Origin: Candidatus Borrarchaeota archaeon
GTDB taxonomy: Archaea; Asgardarchaeota; Sifarchaeia; Borrarchaeales; Borrarchaeaceae
DNA: 16,245 bases
Direction: 5' to 3'
Assembly (NCBI GenBank): GCA_016840645.1
Contig: JAEORY010000033.1
Location: 1 to 16,245, forward strand
A model generated the notes under the pieces. The model ran no database searches. It was not told the DNA's origin and saw only the letters and a list, made by a program, of their open reading frames with translations. Shown here piece by piece: positions 1 through 7,143 of the stretch. Each line of letters begins with the position of its first letter. The first letter of the stretch is position 1. Made by a program: the position numbers and the translations under genes.

Positions 1-21
1 CCTCACGCTAAAGCAGTGAGG
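1..21. repeat. IS end hairpin (right end of first tnpB element)
   Basis: A perfect six-base-pair stem CCTCAC/GTGAGG has inner GC/GC pairs, a TAAA loop and one bulged A. It overlaps the tnpB stop codon, the expected place for the right-end hairpin that also closes the omega-RNA scaffold. The sequence that would act as guide lies to the left, outside the window. Confidence 0.7.
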
Positions 22-1235
22 CTTCCTGTTTCTGCGACCATACTTGCCTCAACGTAGGCTATCTGATTCAGATACTCCAACGTTAAGGTAGAGGTATTAG
101 TCTCCGCAGGCGTGACTTCGGTAGGTCCCCTACCTAGGATTCTAAGACCTTCGTGTTCTAGCACACAACTGCTGTTAACATCACGGTCTATCACCAAACC
201 GCAATGATAACACTCATAGGTACGTTCGGCTAAACTCATAGCGCGCTGATGACCGCAACGCGAACAGGTCTTGGTGGAGGGGAAGAAACGGTCAATTTCC
301 ACCGGTGTATGCACCTTTATTTCAAGCATGCGAATTATTCCACCGAGGCTAGTTGACAGCATTCTGCTACCCCACAAGCGTTGCCAGGCGCCTAAATTCT
401 CATTTTGATAACATACCATTTGAAAATTGGTGGCGAGGAAATGAACCAGTTTATTGCGGATATCTCGTTTAATATTGGTGGTTTTAGCGTAGGCTTTGAG
501 CAACTTATAGAGCGTTTTCCACCAATTCTTACTGCGATACTGTTTACAACTTAATTTTTTACACAACTGCTTTATACGGCGCGTAATTGGCACCTTGTAT
601 CGTATACGTATCCCGTTCGAAAGCGATGGTGGCGCTATCATCGCCGTCGTGTGGTCTCGCGGGGTATAGGTAGTTATTGCCACGTAATACTCGCCATGCT
701 GGTGAAGGAGTGTAGCATTGGCACATTCACAATTAGATGGCAGTTGTTCCAAGCCGTTGACCCGCAATTTTTGTGGTATCCTTTGAAGCTGCACGTATTT
801 GCTGTTGATGATCCTGTAGGTATTACCGTATTGCTTGAGCGGGATGGATTTCACATACGACTTGAACTTCAACCGTCCAATCTTGTGACCCTTGGCTTTC
901 ACACGCGATAAGCCACGGATATTCTGCTGGGTGCGTGTTATGATGCTCTGACGCATGTGTGACGATAACTGCCTTAATTGGCGAAGCTCAAACCGGTCTT
1001 TAACCTTTACTGACACGGCTGTTATGGTATCATCGATGGCAAACACGTTAGGATGCCCAACACAATGATTGTACAGCCATTTAGCTTCCAAAAATAAGAG
1101 CCTTAAGCGAGTTAACGAGTCGTGGTTTACATGCGAGCGGTCTAGCTTCACCGTATACACCCGGCACAGCATGTGTTTACGACGCTCCTTAGTGTCCTTC
1201 AAAGTAGCTTTGATCCGTTCGTTCTTTGTTAACAT
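3..1235 (-). CDS. tnpB: TnpB family protein, RuvC-I motif apparently deleted
   Basis: This is an OrfB_IS605/TnpB-type RNA-guided endonuclease homologue of about 410 residues. The upstream in-frame ATG at 1265 would add ten hydrophobic residues; ATG at 1235 gives the usual MLTKNERIKATLKDTKERRKH-like start and is preferred. Visible parts are the N-terminal helical recognition region, a C-terminal four-cysteine zinc ribbon (CSRCG then CYHCG), a probable RuvC-II glutamate in the run CYQNENLGAW, and RuvC-III in IDRDVNSS. The strand that should carry RuvC-I (a G-I-D-x-G type motif just before LSNGIRI) is missing: the protein runs from TTAMIAPP directly into SLSNGIRI, as if six to nine codons were lost in frame. 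Cleavage activity is therefore unlikely. The stop codon lies inside the end hairpin, as is normal for these elements. It is either a decaying copy or a nuclease-dead derivative. Confidence 0.85.
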   Translation of the reverse strand: MLTKNERIKATLKDTKERRKHMLCRVYTVKLDRSHVNHDSLTRLRLLFLEAKWLYNHCVGHPNVFAIDDTITAVSVKVKDRFELRQLRQLSSHMRQSIITRTQQNIRGLSRVKAKGHKIGRLKFKSYVKSIPLKQYGNTYRIINSKYVQLQRIPQKLRVNGLEQLPSNCECANATLLHQHGEYYVAITTYTPRDHTTAMIAPPSLSNGIRIRYKVPITRRIKQLCKKLSCKQYRSKNWWKTLYKLLKAYAKTTNIKRDIRNKLVHFLATNFQMVCYQNENLGAWQRLWGSRMLSTSLGGIIRMLEIKVHTPVEIDRFFPSTKTCSRCGHQRAMSLAERTYECYHCGLVIDRDVNSSCVLEHEGLRILGRGPTEVTPAETNTSTLTLEYLNQIAYVEASMVAETGSLTALA

Positions 1236-1376
1236 GGTACAAGTTCTCCACACAAATAAAAACAACTAGTTAATAATTTACAACCTAATTGCTCACTCTT
1301 TGTACTCCATCCTTGTTTATATACTCAGCAAAAAGTAGCATCAAGTTAAAAAATGTAATACATTAACACCATTCAT

Positions 1377-1397
1377 CCCCAAGCTCAAGCAATGGGG
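1377..1397. repeat. IS end hairpin (left end of first tnpB element, or solo end)
   Basis: CCCCA/TGGGG stem with an inner GC/GC pair and TCAA loop, followed by GCTTTCTTGTTTC. It has the same architecture, orientation and flanking motif as the hairpin at 1-21. It most simply marks the other end of the tnpB element; it could instead be the leftover right end of an older copy, since no tnpB remnant is visible to its right. The rest of 1266-1583 contains no gene I can support. Confidence 0.6.
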
Positions 1398-1540
1398 CTT
1401 TCTTGTTTCGTCTTATTTAAAAGACTGAGTTAATCCCAAATTGGAACTATCCTATAAGATACCAATTTAAGGGAATTAATCTGTATACTGCGGCATACTT
1501 ATGGATACAACATTGAAAAGCATTAAAAGCATCAACCATA

Positions 1541-1581
1541 AGAAAAAATAGAAGCCTGAAAAAGGGCGGAAAATTTTTCAG
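1541..1581 (-). terminator. Hairpin plus U-tract terminator of PEP carboxykinase gene
   Basis: On the minus strand, just after the PEP carboxykinase stop codon, a perfect eight-base-pair stem (CTGAAAAA/TTTTTCAG, positions 1556-1563 and 1574-1581, ten-base loop) is followed within about ten bases by a run of six T. This looks like an intrinsic terminator; archaeal termination depends mainly on the T-run. Confidence 0.65.
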
Positions 1582-1583
1582 TG

Positions 1584-3311
1584 CTATGTAAATGAGTTCT
1601 TAATTTGTTCGTAAAGCTCTGGGAATTTCTCTAAATATTCCTTCCTTTCTCGTTTTAAATTTTGAACTAAAGCAAGAATCTGCTCTTTAGTATAAAATCG
1701 TTCTAAATCAAATTTCCGAATATCAATGCTTGGCACATTTTTAGGTACTTGAACTCCGAAATATGGTTCATCTTCCCATTCAATGGAATCTCTTGCAATT
1801 CCTCGAATTATTGCTGCCATTTCTGAAATTTCGACGCGCAATACTTTTTGTTTTATTATCTTTCTTCCGTTTTCATCATCTTCCATTATTTCACCTGCGC
1901 CACCTGTATTGACTAAGTAGTAACGAATTTTACTTGGGTATTTTTTGAGGATATCATAGAATCGATTGCCTTCTTCGGCCTTGTTGCCGATTATGAAAGG
2001 GTTTGTCCCTACTTCTCTAATAGATTCACCAGCTTTTTCTGGATTACTTCCAGAAGTTTCTATTGATTCACCAAGCATAAAAGCAGCAGTAATCTGTTCT
2101 AAATTTAATTTAGAGACGATTGGAACTATTGTATTTCGTCTAGTGATCATTAGTATGATTACGCCATCAACATTCGAAAGCGGCGGTAAGTTGATTTCTG
2201 AACTAATAAACTCCTTATCTAAATCTTCCCTTAAGATTACAGCGCGTCCATTCCCAGTGATAGTATTGTCTAAGAAATCAACAACATCTAAATTATCAAC
2301 TAACACGTTCTCAAGTATTGTGTGAGGTTTCATAAGCGCATTATAAAGCAAAGGTTGATCCTGTAAGGTAAGTCCTTCCGTTTTAAGGAAGAAGCCGCAC
2401 TCAGTTCCCAAAACTGATCCATCTTTCTTTAAAGCGACAAAATCATCCTGCGCGATCTCAATTCCCTCTCCAAGCTCGTTCAAGTCATGTGTATGGCAGG
2501 AATGCGTTGTTTTACCTGTAGCGGTTAAACCAAAAATAAGCATATTAAATCTATTAATTTTGCCTGTTCTGTGATCTTTTGCTTGTATTGATTTCGCACC
2601 TGCATGGAGTCCTAGCATTCCCTTTTGTTTGGCATACCACATAGCCATTCGTAAAAACCCTTTCTTAACCTCACCAAAGTAATCTGATCCTAAAACGAAG
2701 GTTACACCAATCTCAGGTAGACAAATTACCTGTCTATCTTTCTCATGCCATTCTGGCAGGTCTATTATATACAAACTTGGAAGTTTCATTTCTCTATTTT
2801 CAAACAAGGATCCGTTCATCATGTGAGCTAAACGCACGGAATCTGGTCGGGCCAAAGAAACATAAAGAGTACAAGTAGGAGTGAATTCTGGATTAGCTCC
2901 CATAGTTCTGACGTTACATAACAATGGCGCCTTCTGCAGATATTTTAACACGGTATCAATTGTTTCAGGGGCACGAGCTAATATCTTCCTCTGTTTTGGG
3001 GTTAATTCGGATTGAATCACATCCGAACTACCAATATAAACCGTAAGACCAGCTGACCGATTTTTTACAGCTGAGATAAAATTATAGTTACAGTATTTCG
3101 TTTTTCTACCACATATTTCTGCTTTTACTTTGATTTGTGCGGGCGAGGGATGTGCAACATTTGGCTGATGAAATAATTCTTCAACTGTTTCTCTAACTCG
3201 ATTTAGATCGATTCTTTTACATATATACTCCATATTTTGGATGATACTCTCTTTCGATTCTGGTGAATCTGTTTGTGTATCCTGAATGGCTTCTAATTGA
3301 ATCGTTTTCAC
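1584..3311 (-). CDS. pckA: Phosphoenolpyruvate carboxykinase, ATP type (divergent)
   Basis: Catalyses oxaloacetate + ATP to phosphoenolpyruvate + CO2 + ADP, the entry step of gluconeogenesis, or the anaplerotic reverse. The 575-residue protein has the P-loop GLTATGKTTH at 261-270 (compare GLSGTGKTTL in the bacterial enzyme) and the acidic metal site IAQDD at 287-290. A lysine pair at 216-217 and His236 stand where the Mn ligands of the E. coli enzyme occur. The usual substrate motif TGRSPKDK is not seen; a CGRKTK segment near residue 67 may replace it, so this is a divergent branch of the ATP-type family. It is slightly longer than the about 540 residues of the classic enzyme, with an N-terminal extension of about 40 residues. 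The start is GTG with AAGGAAAAGG just upstream. It is transcribed away from the neighbouring synthase gene. Confidence 0.9.
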   Translation of the reverse strand: MKTIQLEAIQDTQTDSPESKESIIQNMEYICKRIDLNRVRETVEELFHQPNVAHPSPAQIKVKAEICGRKTKYCNYNFISAVKNRSAGLTVYIGSSDVIQSELTPKQRKILARAPETIDTVLKYLQKAPLLCNVRTMGANPEFTPTCTLYVSLARPDSVRLAHMMNGSLFENREMKLPSLYIIDLPEWHEKDRQVICLPEIGVTFVLGSDYFGEVKKGFLRMAMWYAKQKGMLGLHAGAKSIQAKDHRTGKINRFNMLIFGLTATGKTTHSCHTHDLNELGEGIEIAQDDFVALKKDGSVLGTECGFFLKTEGLTLQDQPLLYNALMKPHTILENVLVDNLDVVDFLDNTITGNGRAVILREDLDKEFISSEINLPPLSNVDGVIILMITRRNTIVPIVSKLNLEQITAAFMLGESIETSGSNPEKAGESIREVGTNPFIIGNKAEEGNRFYDILKKYPSKIRYYLVNTGGAGEIMEDDENGRKIIKQKVLRVEISEMAAIIRGIARDSIEWEDEPYFGVQVPKNVPSIDIRKFDLERFYTKEQILALVQNLKRERKEYLEKFPELYEQIKNSFT

Positions 3312-3376
3312 CTTTTCCTTAATTTGTAGCTTTTTGACTTTTGGAAATAATCAGATCACATTTTACGAACGATTGA

Positions 3377-3386
3377 CATATACTTT
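3377..3386 (-). promoter_or_regulatory. Probable TATA box for pckA, flanked by TTGACAT direct repeats
   Basis: On the minus strand AAAGTATATG lies about 65 bases upstream of the GTG start, suitable for a transcript start near 3353. TTGACAT occurs at 3373-3379 and again at 3394-3400 on the plus strand, exactly 21 bases apart (two helical turns) and overlapping or abutting the box; this could be a regulator site. Confidence 0.4.
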
Positions 3387-3540
3387 AAGTAATTTGACAT
3401 TTGTAAAAATGCACTCTTCTTTTCTGTATTTTTTGATGATATTTTTTAATCATGGATAATATGTCTCTTTAAAAATCTTGCCATTTAAGTAAACAAAGCT
3501 AGTCAAAGGTAAACATGGTCAACAATTTTTAGCCAAAGCT

Positions 3541-3549
3541 TTTTATAAA
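3541..3549 (+). promoter_or_regulatory. TATA box of the synthase gene
   Basis: TTTTATAAA matches the archaeal box A consensus and predicts a transcript start near 3570, giving a leader of about 30-48 bases depending on the start codon used. Confidence 0.5.
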
Positions 3550-3617
3550 CTCAGTCCAGTTTCTCGAAAGAGGTCTAAAGATGAGGGATCACTTTATTTT
3601 TGAGTCCATTAAATGAA

Positions 3618-5165
3618 ATGGCATCTAAAGAATTAGTTGCAGCTGTTACCCTTCCTAAACACGTCAATTTTTTTGATACAACCTTAAGAGATGGTGAACA
3701 AACACCGGGAATTGCGCTCGATGTTGAACGGAAGGTAGCAATAGCTCAAGAATTAGATCGGCTTGGTGTAGATATAATCGAAGCAGGATTTCCTATTGTA
3801 TCACAAGGCGAGAGAGAAGCTGTCAAAGCAATTGCTAACTGTGGTCTTCAAGCAGAAATTTGTGGTTTTGCTCGAGCAATAAAAAATGATATTGATGCAG
3901 TGCTTAGTTGTGATGTTGATTCAGTTCTGACGTTCATTGCAACTAGTGAGTGGCATCTCAACTATAAACTTAAAATGACTCAAGAAATCGTTCTGGAAAA
4001 AATAGTCACATGCATCGAATATGCTAAGGATTATGGTTTATTGGTTGAACTATGTGCAGAAGATGCGACCGGTACTTCTCTTGATTTCTTAAAGACGTTT
4101 TACATGACTGGTGTTGACGCTGGCGCAGATCGAATTATGCTACCTGACACTACGGGTAGGTGTAATCCACGTGTAATCAATGCGTACGTCCGTGCTCTGA
4201 AAAAGGTTATTCCTGTACCCCTTAGCATCCATGCTCATAATGACTTTGGACTTGCAACTGCCAATTCTCTAGCAGCTGTGGAAGCAGGAGCAGAAACTGT
4301 ACAAGTGTGTATCAATGGAATGGGTGAACGTGCTGGAAACGCTAGTTTGGAGCAAGTCGCAGCATGTTTACTTGGATTTCACAATATATCATGTAATATC
4401 AAACCACACCTTATTGCAGAAGTCTCTCGGAAGATTGAACGATTAATGAAATTCCATCTACCACCGAATGCGCCGATTGTTGGTAAAAATGCATTTCTTC
4501 ACGAATCTGGCATTCATGTTCATGGTGTACTAGCCCATAAAGCATGTTACGAGCCAATGGATCCTGGATTTTTCGGCAGGAACAGACAATTTGTCTTGGG
4601 TAAACACGCCGGAAGGCATGCTGTCCAATCGATTTTAACAGAGTTAGGGTTGCATGTGACTGCTGAGCAGGAAGAACACATCTTTCGACGCATCAAAGAA
4701 TATGGTGATCAAGGAAAAAAAGTCACGGATTCAAATGTCTGGGACATTGTAAAAGATGTGCTTCATTTACCAAGCGAGGACTTCCTTGCGCTAAAGACTT
4801 TGACTGTAGTCACTGGAAACAAAATCACTCCGACATCCTCTGTGGTTCTTAGTGTACGCGGCGACGAAAGAATCCATACTGCAGCAGGAGTTGGACCTGT
4901 TGATGCAGCAATGAAAGCAATTGAAAAAGGCGGTCTTCTTGAAGGAATTAAACTTGAAGAATATCATGTTGATGCAATTACTGGTGGGACATCATCCGCT
5001 GTGGATGTTCAGGTGAAACTAAGAGATGAAATTCACGACACAGAAGCATCCACCACTAGTGTAGATGATGACATTGTCATGGCGAGTATAAACGCATTAA
5101 TTACAGGAATCAATAAACTAATTGCACTTCAACGATTTCAAGGGAAAAACAAAAAGATGGTCTAG
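3618..5165 (+). CDS. 2-isopropylmalate / homocitrate / citramalate synthase family enzyme
   Basis: HMGL-like TIM-barrel synthase that condenses acetyl-CoA with a 2-oxoacid. Numbering below is from the in-frame TTG at 3600 (521 residues). The signature FFDTTLRDGEQTPG is at 24-37, the metal-binding HAHND at 211-215, NGMGERAGN in the barrel, and HESGIHVHG in the linker. A C-terminal LeuA dimer/regulatory domain covers about residues 390-490, so feedback control is likely. ATG at 3618 is preferred because the seven-residue alternative uses TTG with only a weak GAGGGA upstream. The family contains LeuA (leucine), CimA (isoleucine) and AksA (coenzyme B or related chain elongation). Sequence alone does not separate them for me, and no leuC, leuD or leuB is adjacent. 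T-runs at 5195-5202 probably terminate it. Confidence 0.85.
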   Translation: MASKELVAAVTLPKHVNFFDTTLRDGEQTPGIALDVERKVAIAQELDRLGVDIIEAGFPIVSQGEREAVKAIANCGLQAEICGFARAIKNDIDAVLSCDVDSVLTFIATSEWHLNYKLKMTQEIVLEKIVTCIEYAKDYGLLVELCAEDATGTSLDFLKTFYMTGVDAGADRIMLPDTTGRCNPRVINAYVRALKKVIPVPLSIHAHNDFGLATANSLAAVEAGAETVQVCINGMGERAGNASLEQVAACLLGFHNISCNIKPHLIAEVSRKIERLMKFHLPPNAPIVGKNAFLHESGIHVHGVLAHKACYEPMDPGFFGRNRQFVLGKHAGRHAVQSILTELGLHVTAEQEEHIFRRIKEYGDQGKKVTDSNVWDIVKDVLHLPSEDFLALKTLTVVTGNKITPTSSVVLSVRGDERIHTAAGVGPVDAAMKAIEKGGLLEGIKLEEYHVDAITGGTSSAVDVQVKLRDEIHDTEASTTSVDDDIVMASINALITGINKLIALQRFQGKNKKMV

Positions 5166-5194
5166 ATATAGCGCCGTTGTATTGTGAGCGTCTA

Positions 5195-5202
5195 ATTTTT
5201 TT
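5195..5202 (+). terminator. T-run terminator after the synthase gene
   Basis: Eight consecutive T about 30 bases after the stop codon, the typical archaeal termination signal. Confidence 0.45.
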
Positions 5203-5249
5203 ATAAAGAATCACACATTCATACCCTTTTTCGCGCGCGTAATAAAAAA

Positions 5250-5260
5250 GTATATATATT
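5250..5260 (+). promoter_or_regulatory. TATA box of the winged-helix gene
   Basis: GTATATATATT, about 95 bases before the ATG, predicts a transcript start near 5277 and a leader of about 75 bases. Its right edge overlaps an inverted repeat, so promoter access could be blocked by a bound regulator. Confidence 0.55.
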
Positions 5261-5275
5261 CGGTCGTCACCGAAT
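5258..5275. promoter_or_regulatory. Inverted repeat over TATA/transcript start (candidate operator)
   Basis: ATTCGGT-CGTC-ACCGAAT is a perfect seven-base-pair inverted repeat lying between the TATA box and the expected transcript start of the downstream winged-helix gene. The position fits an autoregulatory repressor site. Confidence 0.5.
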
Positions 5276-5283
5276 AAATTAAT

Positions 5284-5303
5284 TGTTCGGTTCAAATCGA
5301 ACA
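5284..5303. promoter_or_regulatory. Second inverted repeat (candidate operator)
   Basis: TGTTCG and CGAACA, separated by eight bases, form a six-base-pair inverted repeat just after the expected transcript start. The centres of this and the preceding repeat are about 27 bases apart, and both share a TTCGGT/TTCGGTT core. Confidence 0.45.
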
Positions 5304-5350
5304 TTCGTTGAAAACCTAATAAAAATATTGTTATATGGGGTTGAAAGATA

Positions 5351-5596
5351 ATGATTGCAGAAGTTATTGTGAAACAGGAATTAGATGCACACAAGAGTAT
5401 CCCACCAAGTGCCAAAACTGTCTATGATTTAATAAAGAACCAGGGCCCAATTACCGCAAAAGATATTCAAAATGGATGTAAACTTGCTCCCAGAACAGTT
5501 CGTTACGCTTTAAAGATCCTTTTAGATGCACATCTAATCCAGCGTTTACCAAATCTTAAAGATATGCGACAGAATATATACAGAACGACAAACTAA
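5351..5596 (+). CDS. Small winged-helix DNA-binding protein
   Basis: An 81-residue single-domain regulator. The segment from about residue 19 to 70 reads as a MarR/ArsR-like winged helix: a first helix with VYDLIKNQGPI, a helix-turn-helix with ITAKDIQNGCKLAPRTVRYALKILLDAHL (recognition helix about 47-60, containing RTVRYAL), then a short wing with RLPNLKDMRQ. There is no effector or dimer domain beyond short flanks, so it probably binds DNA as a simple dimer. Its own promoter contains two inverted repeats, suggesting autoregulation. The neighbouring genes on the right are convergent, so its other targets are not indicated. SD is weak (TGGGG at 5336-5340). Confidence 0.8.
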   Translation: MIAEVIVKQELDAHKSIPPSAKTVYDLIKNQGPITAKDIQNGCKLAPRTVRYALKILLDAHLIQRLPNLKDMRQNIYRTTN

Positions 5597-5619
5597 TTTT
5601 ACTCTTTTTTCTAATTTTT
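5597..5619 (+). terminator. T-rich terminator after the winged-helix gene
   Basis: Runs of four, six and five T directly after the stop codon. The rest of 5620-5760 is AT-rich spacer with no gene seen. Confidence 0.45.
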
Positions 5620-5760
5620 AGATTCTGTTTAAACACGATATTATCAAACTAATTGTAGACTTATTTAAAATTATTTTTTCGAATCTACTGAACGAAAACT
5701 GCAGGACCTTCCAGCTCCTCAGGTTGATAGAAGGAAACTCTCACGAGTATTTCTTTTTTT

Positions 5761-7008
5761 TTATTTTCTGAGTAATTCAAGAGCAAGAGCTGCATATCCT
5801 TTTGCGGATTTTATTAGTTGATCTATAGCCAAATGTTCATTTGGTGTATGTGCCTGCTCTTCTTCTCCTGGACCAAATCCAATTGTTGGAATATTTGCTA
5901 TGCCAGCTGTATAGACTCCATCAGTTGAAAAAAGCCATTTTATGATTTCAACTTGTTGACCAACTGATTTTTCAAGAACCTTTTTTGCTGTTTGAATTAA
6001 AGGCACGGAAGGCTCATAATACCAGGTGGGGAAGAATTTATGATTGATGAGAGTTTTGTTCGTAAATTTTACGGGTTCATCAATAATACTAACAGAAACT
6101 TCCAAATCAGATATTTGTTCTCTTACAGTATTTATTACATCATGCATCTCGTTGATTACTACTTCTTCTGTTTCACCAGGGATAATACGGCGGTCGACGA
6201 CAACACGACATGTATCTGGCACTACATTTCCGCCTGGCGAACTAGAAATATCAATTATGGTTACAGATCCTTTTCCTAAGAATCCATGTGACGGAAGTCT
6301 TTCATTTAGCTTTTTTATTTCGTTAATAATCAAAGTCATAGGATAAATCGCATTTTTTCCAAGTTCAGGCATGCTACCATGACTCGTTTTACCTTTTGTA
6401 ATTATTTCAATTTCTGCTCTACCACGTTGTCCTATCGATAGATTCAGATTTGAGGGCTCACCAAGAATAACACAATTTGGTGAAATTCCTATATTTTCTA
6501 TAATATGTTTCACTGCTAGTCCTTCATTTAATTCTTCAAAAACCACAGCAGCCATACATAAATCAGTTGGTGGGGTGATTCCGTATCTGCGGATCATTCC
6601 AAGAGCGAAGATTTGGCTAGCAAGCGCCCCTTTCATATCAACTACACCTCGCCCGTAAATCGCATTATCTTTTATTATCGCTCCAAAAGGCTCACAATCC
6701 CAAGCATCACGCCTTCCAACATCAACATGATCCATATGGGCATCAAATAAAAGTAGATGTTCATTTCCTACATTGCCTTCAATGCATCCAACGATACTTC
6801 CAAGCTCATCTGTCATCACATTATCAAATTCGAACTCATGCATCCATTTGGCGATTACTTTAGCAACCGTTTCTTCTTTGCCACTATAACTTGGGATTTT
6901 AACAATTTCGCGACAGAATTCAATTAATTCTTCTTTATTATCTTCAATTGCTTCAAGAATTGAATTTAAACTGTTGTCCAAATGATCACAGCCCAAGTAT
7001 TTTTTCAA
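5761..7008 (-). CDS. M20 family metallohydrolase, YgeY-like
   Basis: Cytosolic zinc-dependent amidohydrolase of the ArgE/DapE/ACY1 (M20) superfamily, 415 residues. The metal and catalytic positions are all visible: His91 and Asp93 in DAHMDHVDVG, Asp124 in GRGVVDMKG, Glu158-Glu159, Glu184 and His387 in EEQAHTPNE. The lid (dimerisation) domain is at about 195-310. The segments HGSMPELGKNAIYPM, FFPTWYYEP, KWLFSTDGV and GFGPGEEEQAHTPNE match what I know of the YgeY subgroup (named for an E. coli gene in a purine/selenium-linked cluster) better than ArgE or DapE. The true substrate is unknown. The start is TTG with no clear ribosome binding site, so the first ten residues are uncertain. It stands alone, with a tnpB insertion directly upstream. 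Confidence 0.85.
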   Translation of the reverse strand: MKKYLGCDHLDNSLNSILEAIEDNKEELIEFCREIVKIPSYSGKEETVAKVIAKWMHEFEFDNVMTDELGSIVGCIEGNVGNEHLLLFDAHMDHVDVGRRDAWDCEPFGAIIKDNAIYGRGVVDMKGALASQIFALGMIRRYGITPPTDLCMAAVVFEELNEGLAVKHIIENIGISPNCVILGEPSNLNLSIGQRGRAEIEIITKGKTSHGSMPELGKNAIYPMTLIINEIKKLNERLPSHGFLGKGSVTIIDISSSPGGNVVPDTCRVVVDRRIIPGETEEVVINEMHDVINTVREQISDLEVSVSIIDEPVKFTNKTLINHKFFPTWYYEPSVPLIQTAKKVLEKSVGQQVEIIKWLFSTDGVYTAGIANIPTIGFGPGEEEQAHTPNEHLAIDQLIKSAKGYAALALELLRK

Positions 7009-7143
7009 AATAGACTGATAATTTTCTTGGAAAAATGACTATATCAAACTGATTGATATAGAATCAAAGTTGCCAAATTCTAAATAACAAGAAAGGCTAT
7101 ATTCTATCTTATTTTAATATATTTTAGAATTTTCGTACCGAGG

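Larger units (their letters stand above)
1..1412 (-). mobile_element. IS200/IS605-type insertion (IS1341-like, tnpB only), RuvC-I-deficient
   Basis: A minus-strand tnpB is bracketed by two hairpins of the same design and same orientation. One is at 1-21 (CCTCAC/GTGAGG stem, inner GC/GC pairs, TAAA loop, bulged A) and one at 1377-1397 (CCCCA/TGGGG stem, inner GC pairs). Each is followed on the plus strand by a similar run of the GCTTnCTTGTTTC type. Subterminal hairpins with the same polarity at both ends are what single-strand-transposing IS200/IS605 elements carry. No TnpA (Y1 tyrosine transposase) is present, so the element would need one in trans. The left boundary lies at or just outside the window edge, and the outer limit near 1412 is a guess from where hairpin similarity ends. 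Confidence 0.7.

Noticed and set aside
651..1269. Plus-strand frames of 86 and 66 codons over the first tnpB
   Set aside because: They are the reverse of the tnpB coding region, without their own start signals.
1966..2325. 119-codon open frame antisense to pckA
   Set aside because: It mirrors a well-supported enzyme gene on the other strand and has no recognisable motif or start signals.
5110..5415. 101-codon minus-strand frame across the synthase end and winged-helix start
   Set aside because: It overlaps two supported genes and the promoter with its inverted repeats, and the translation has no domain character.
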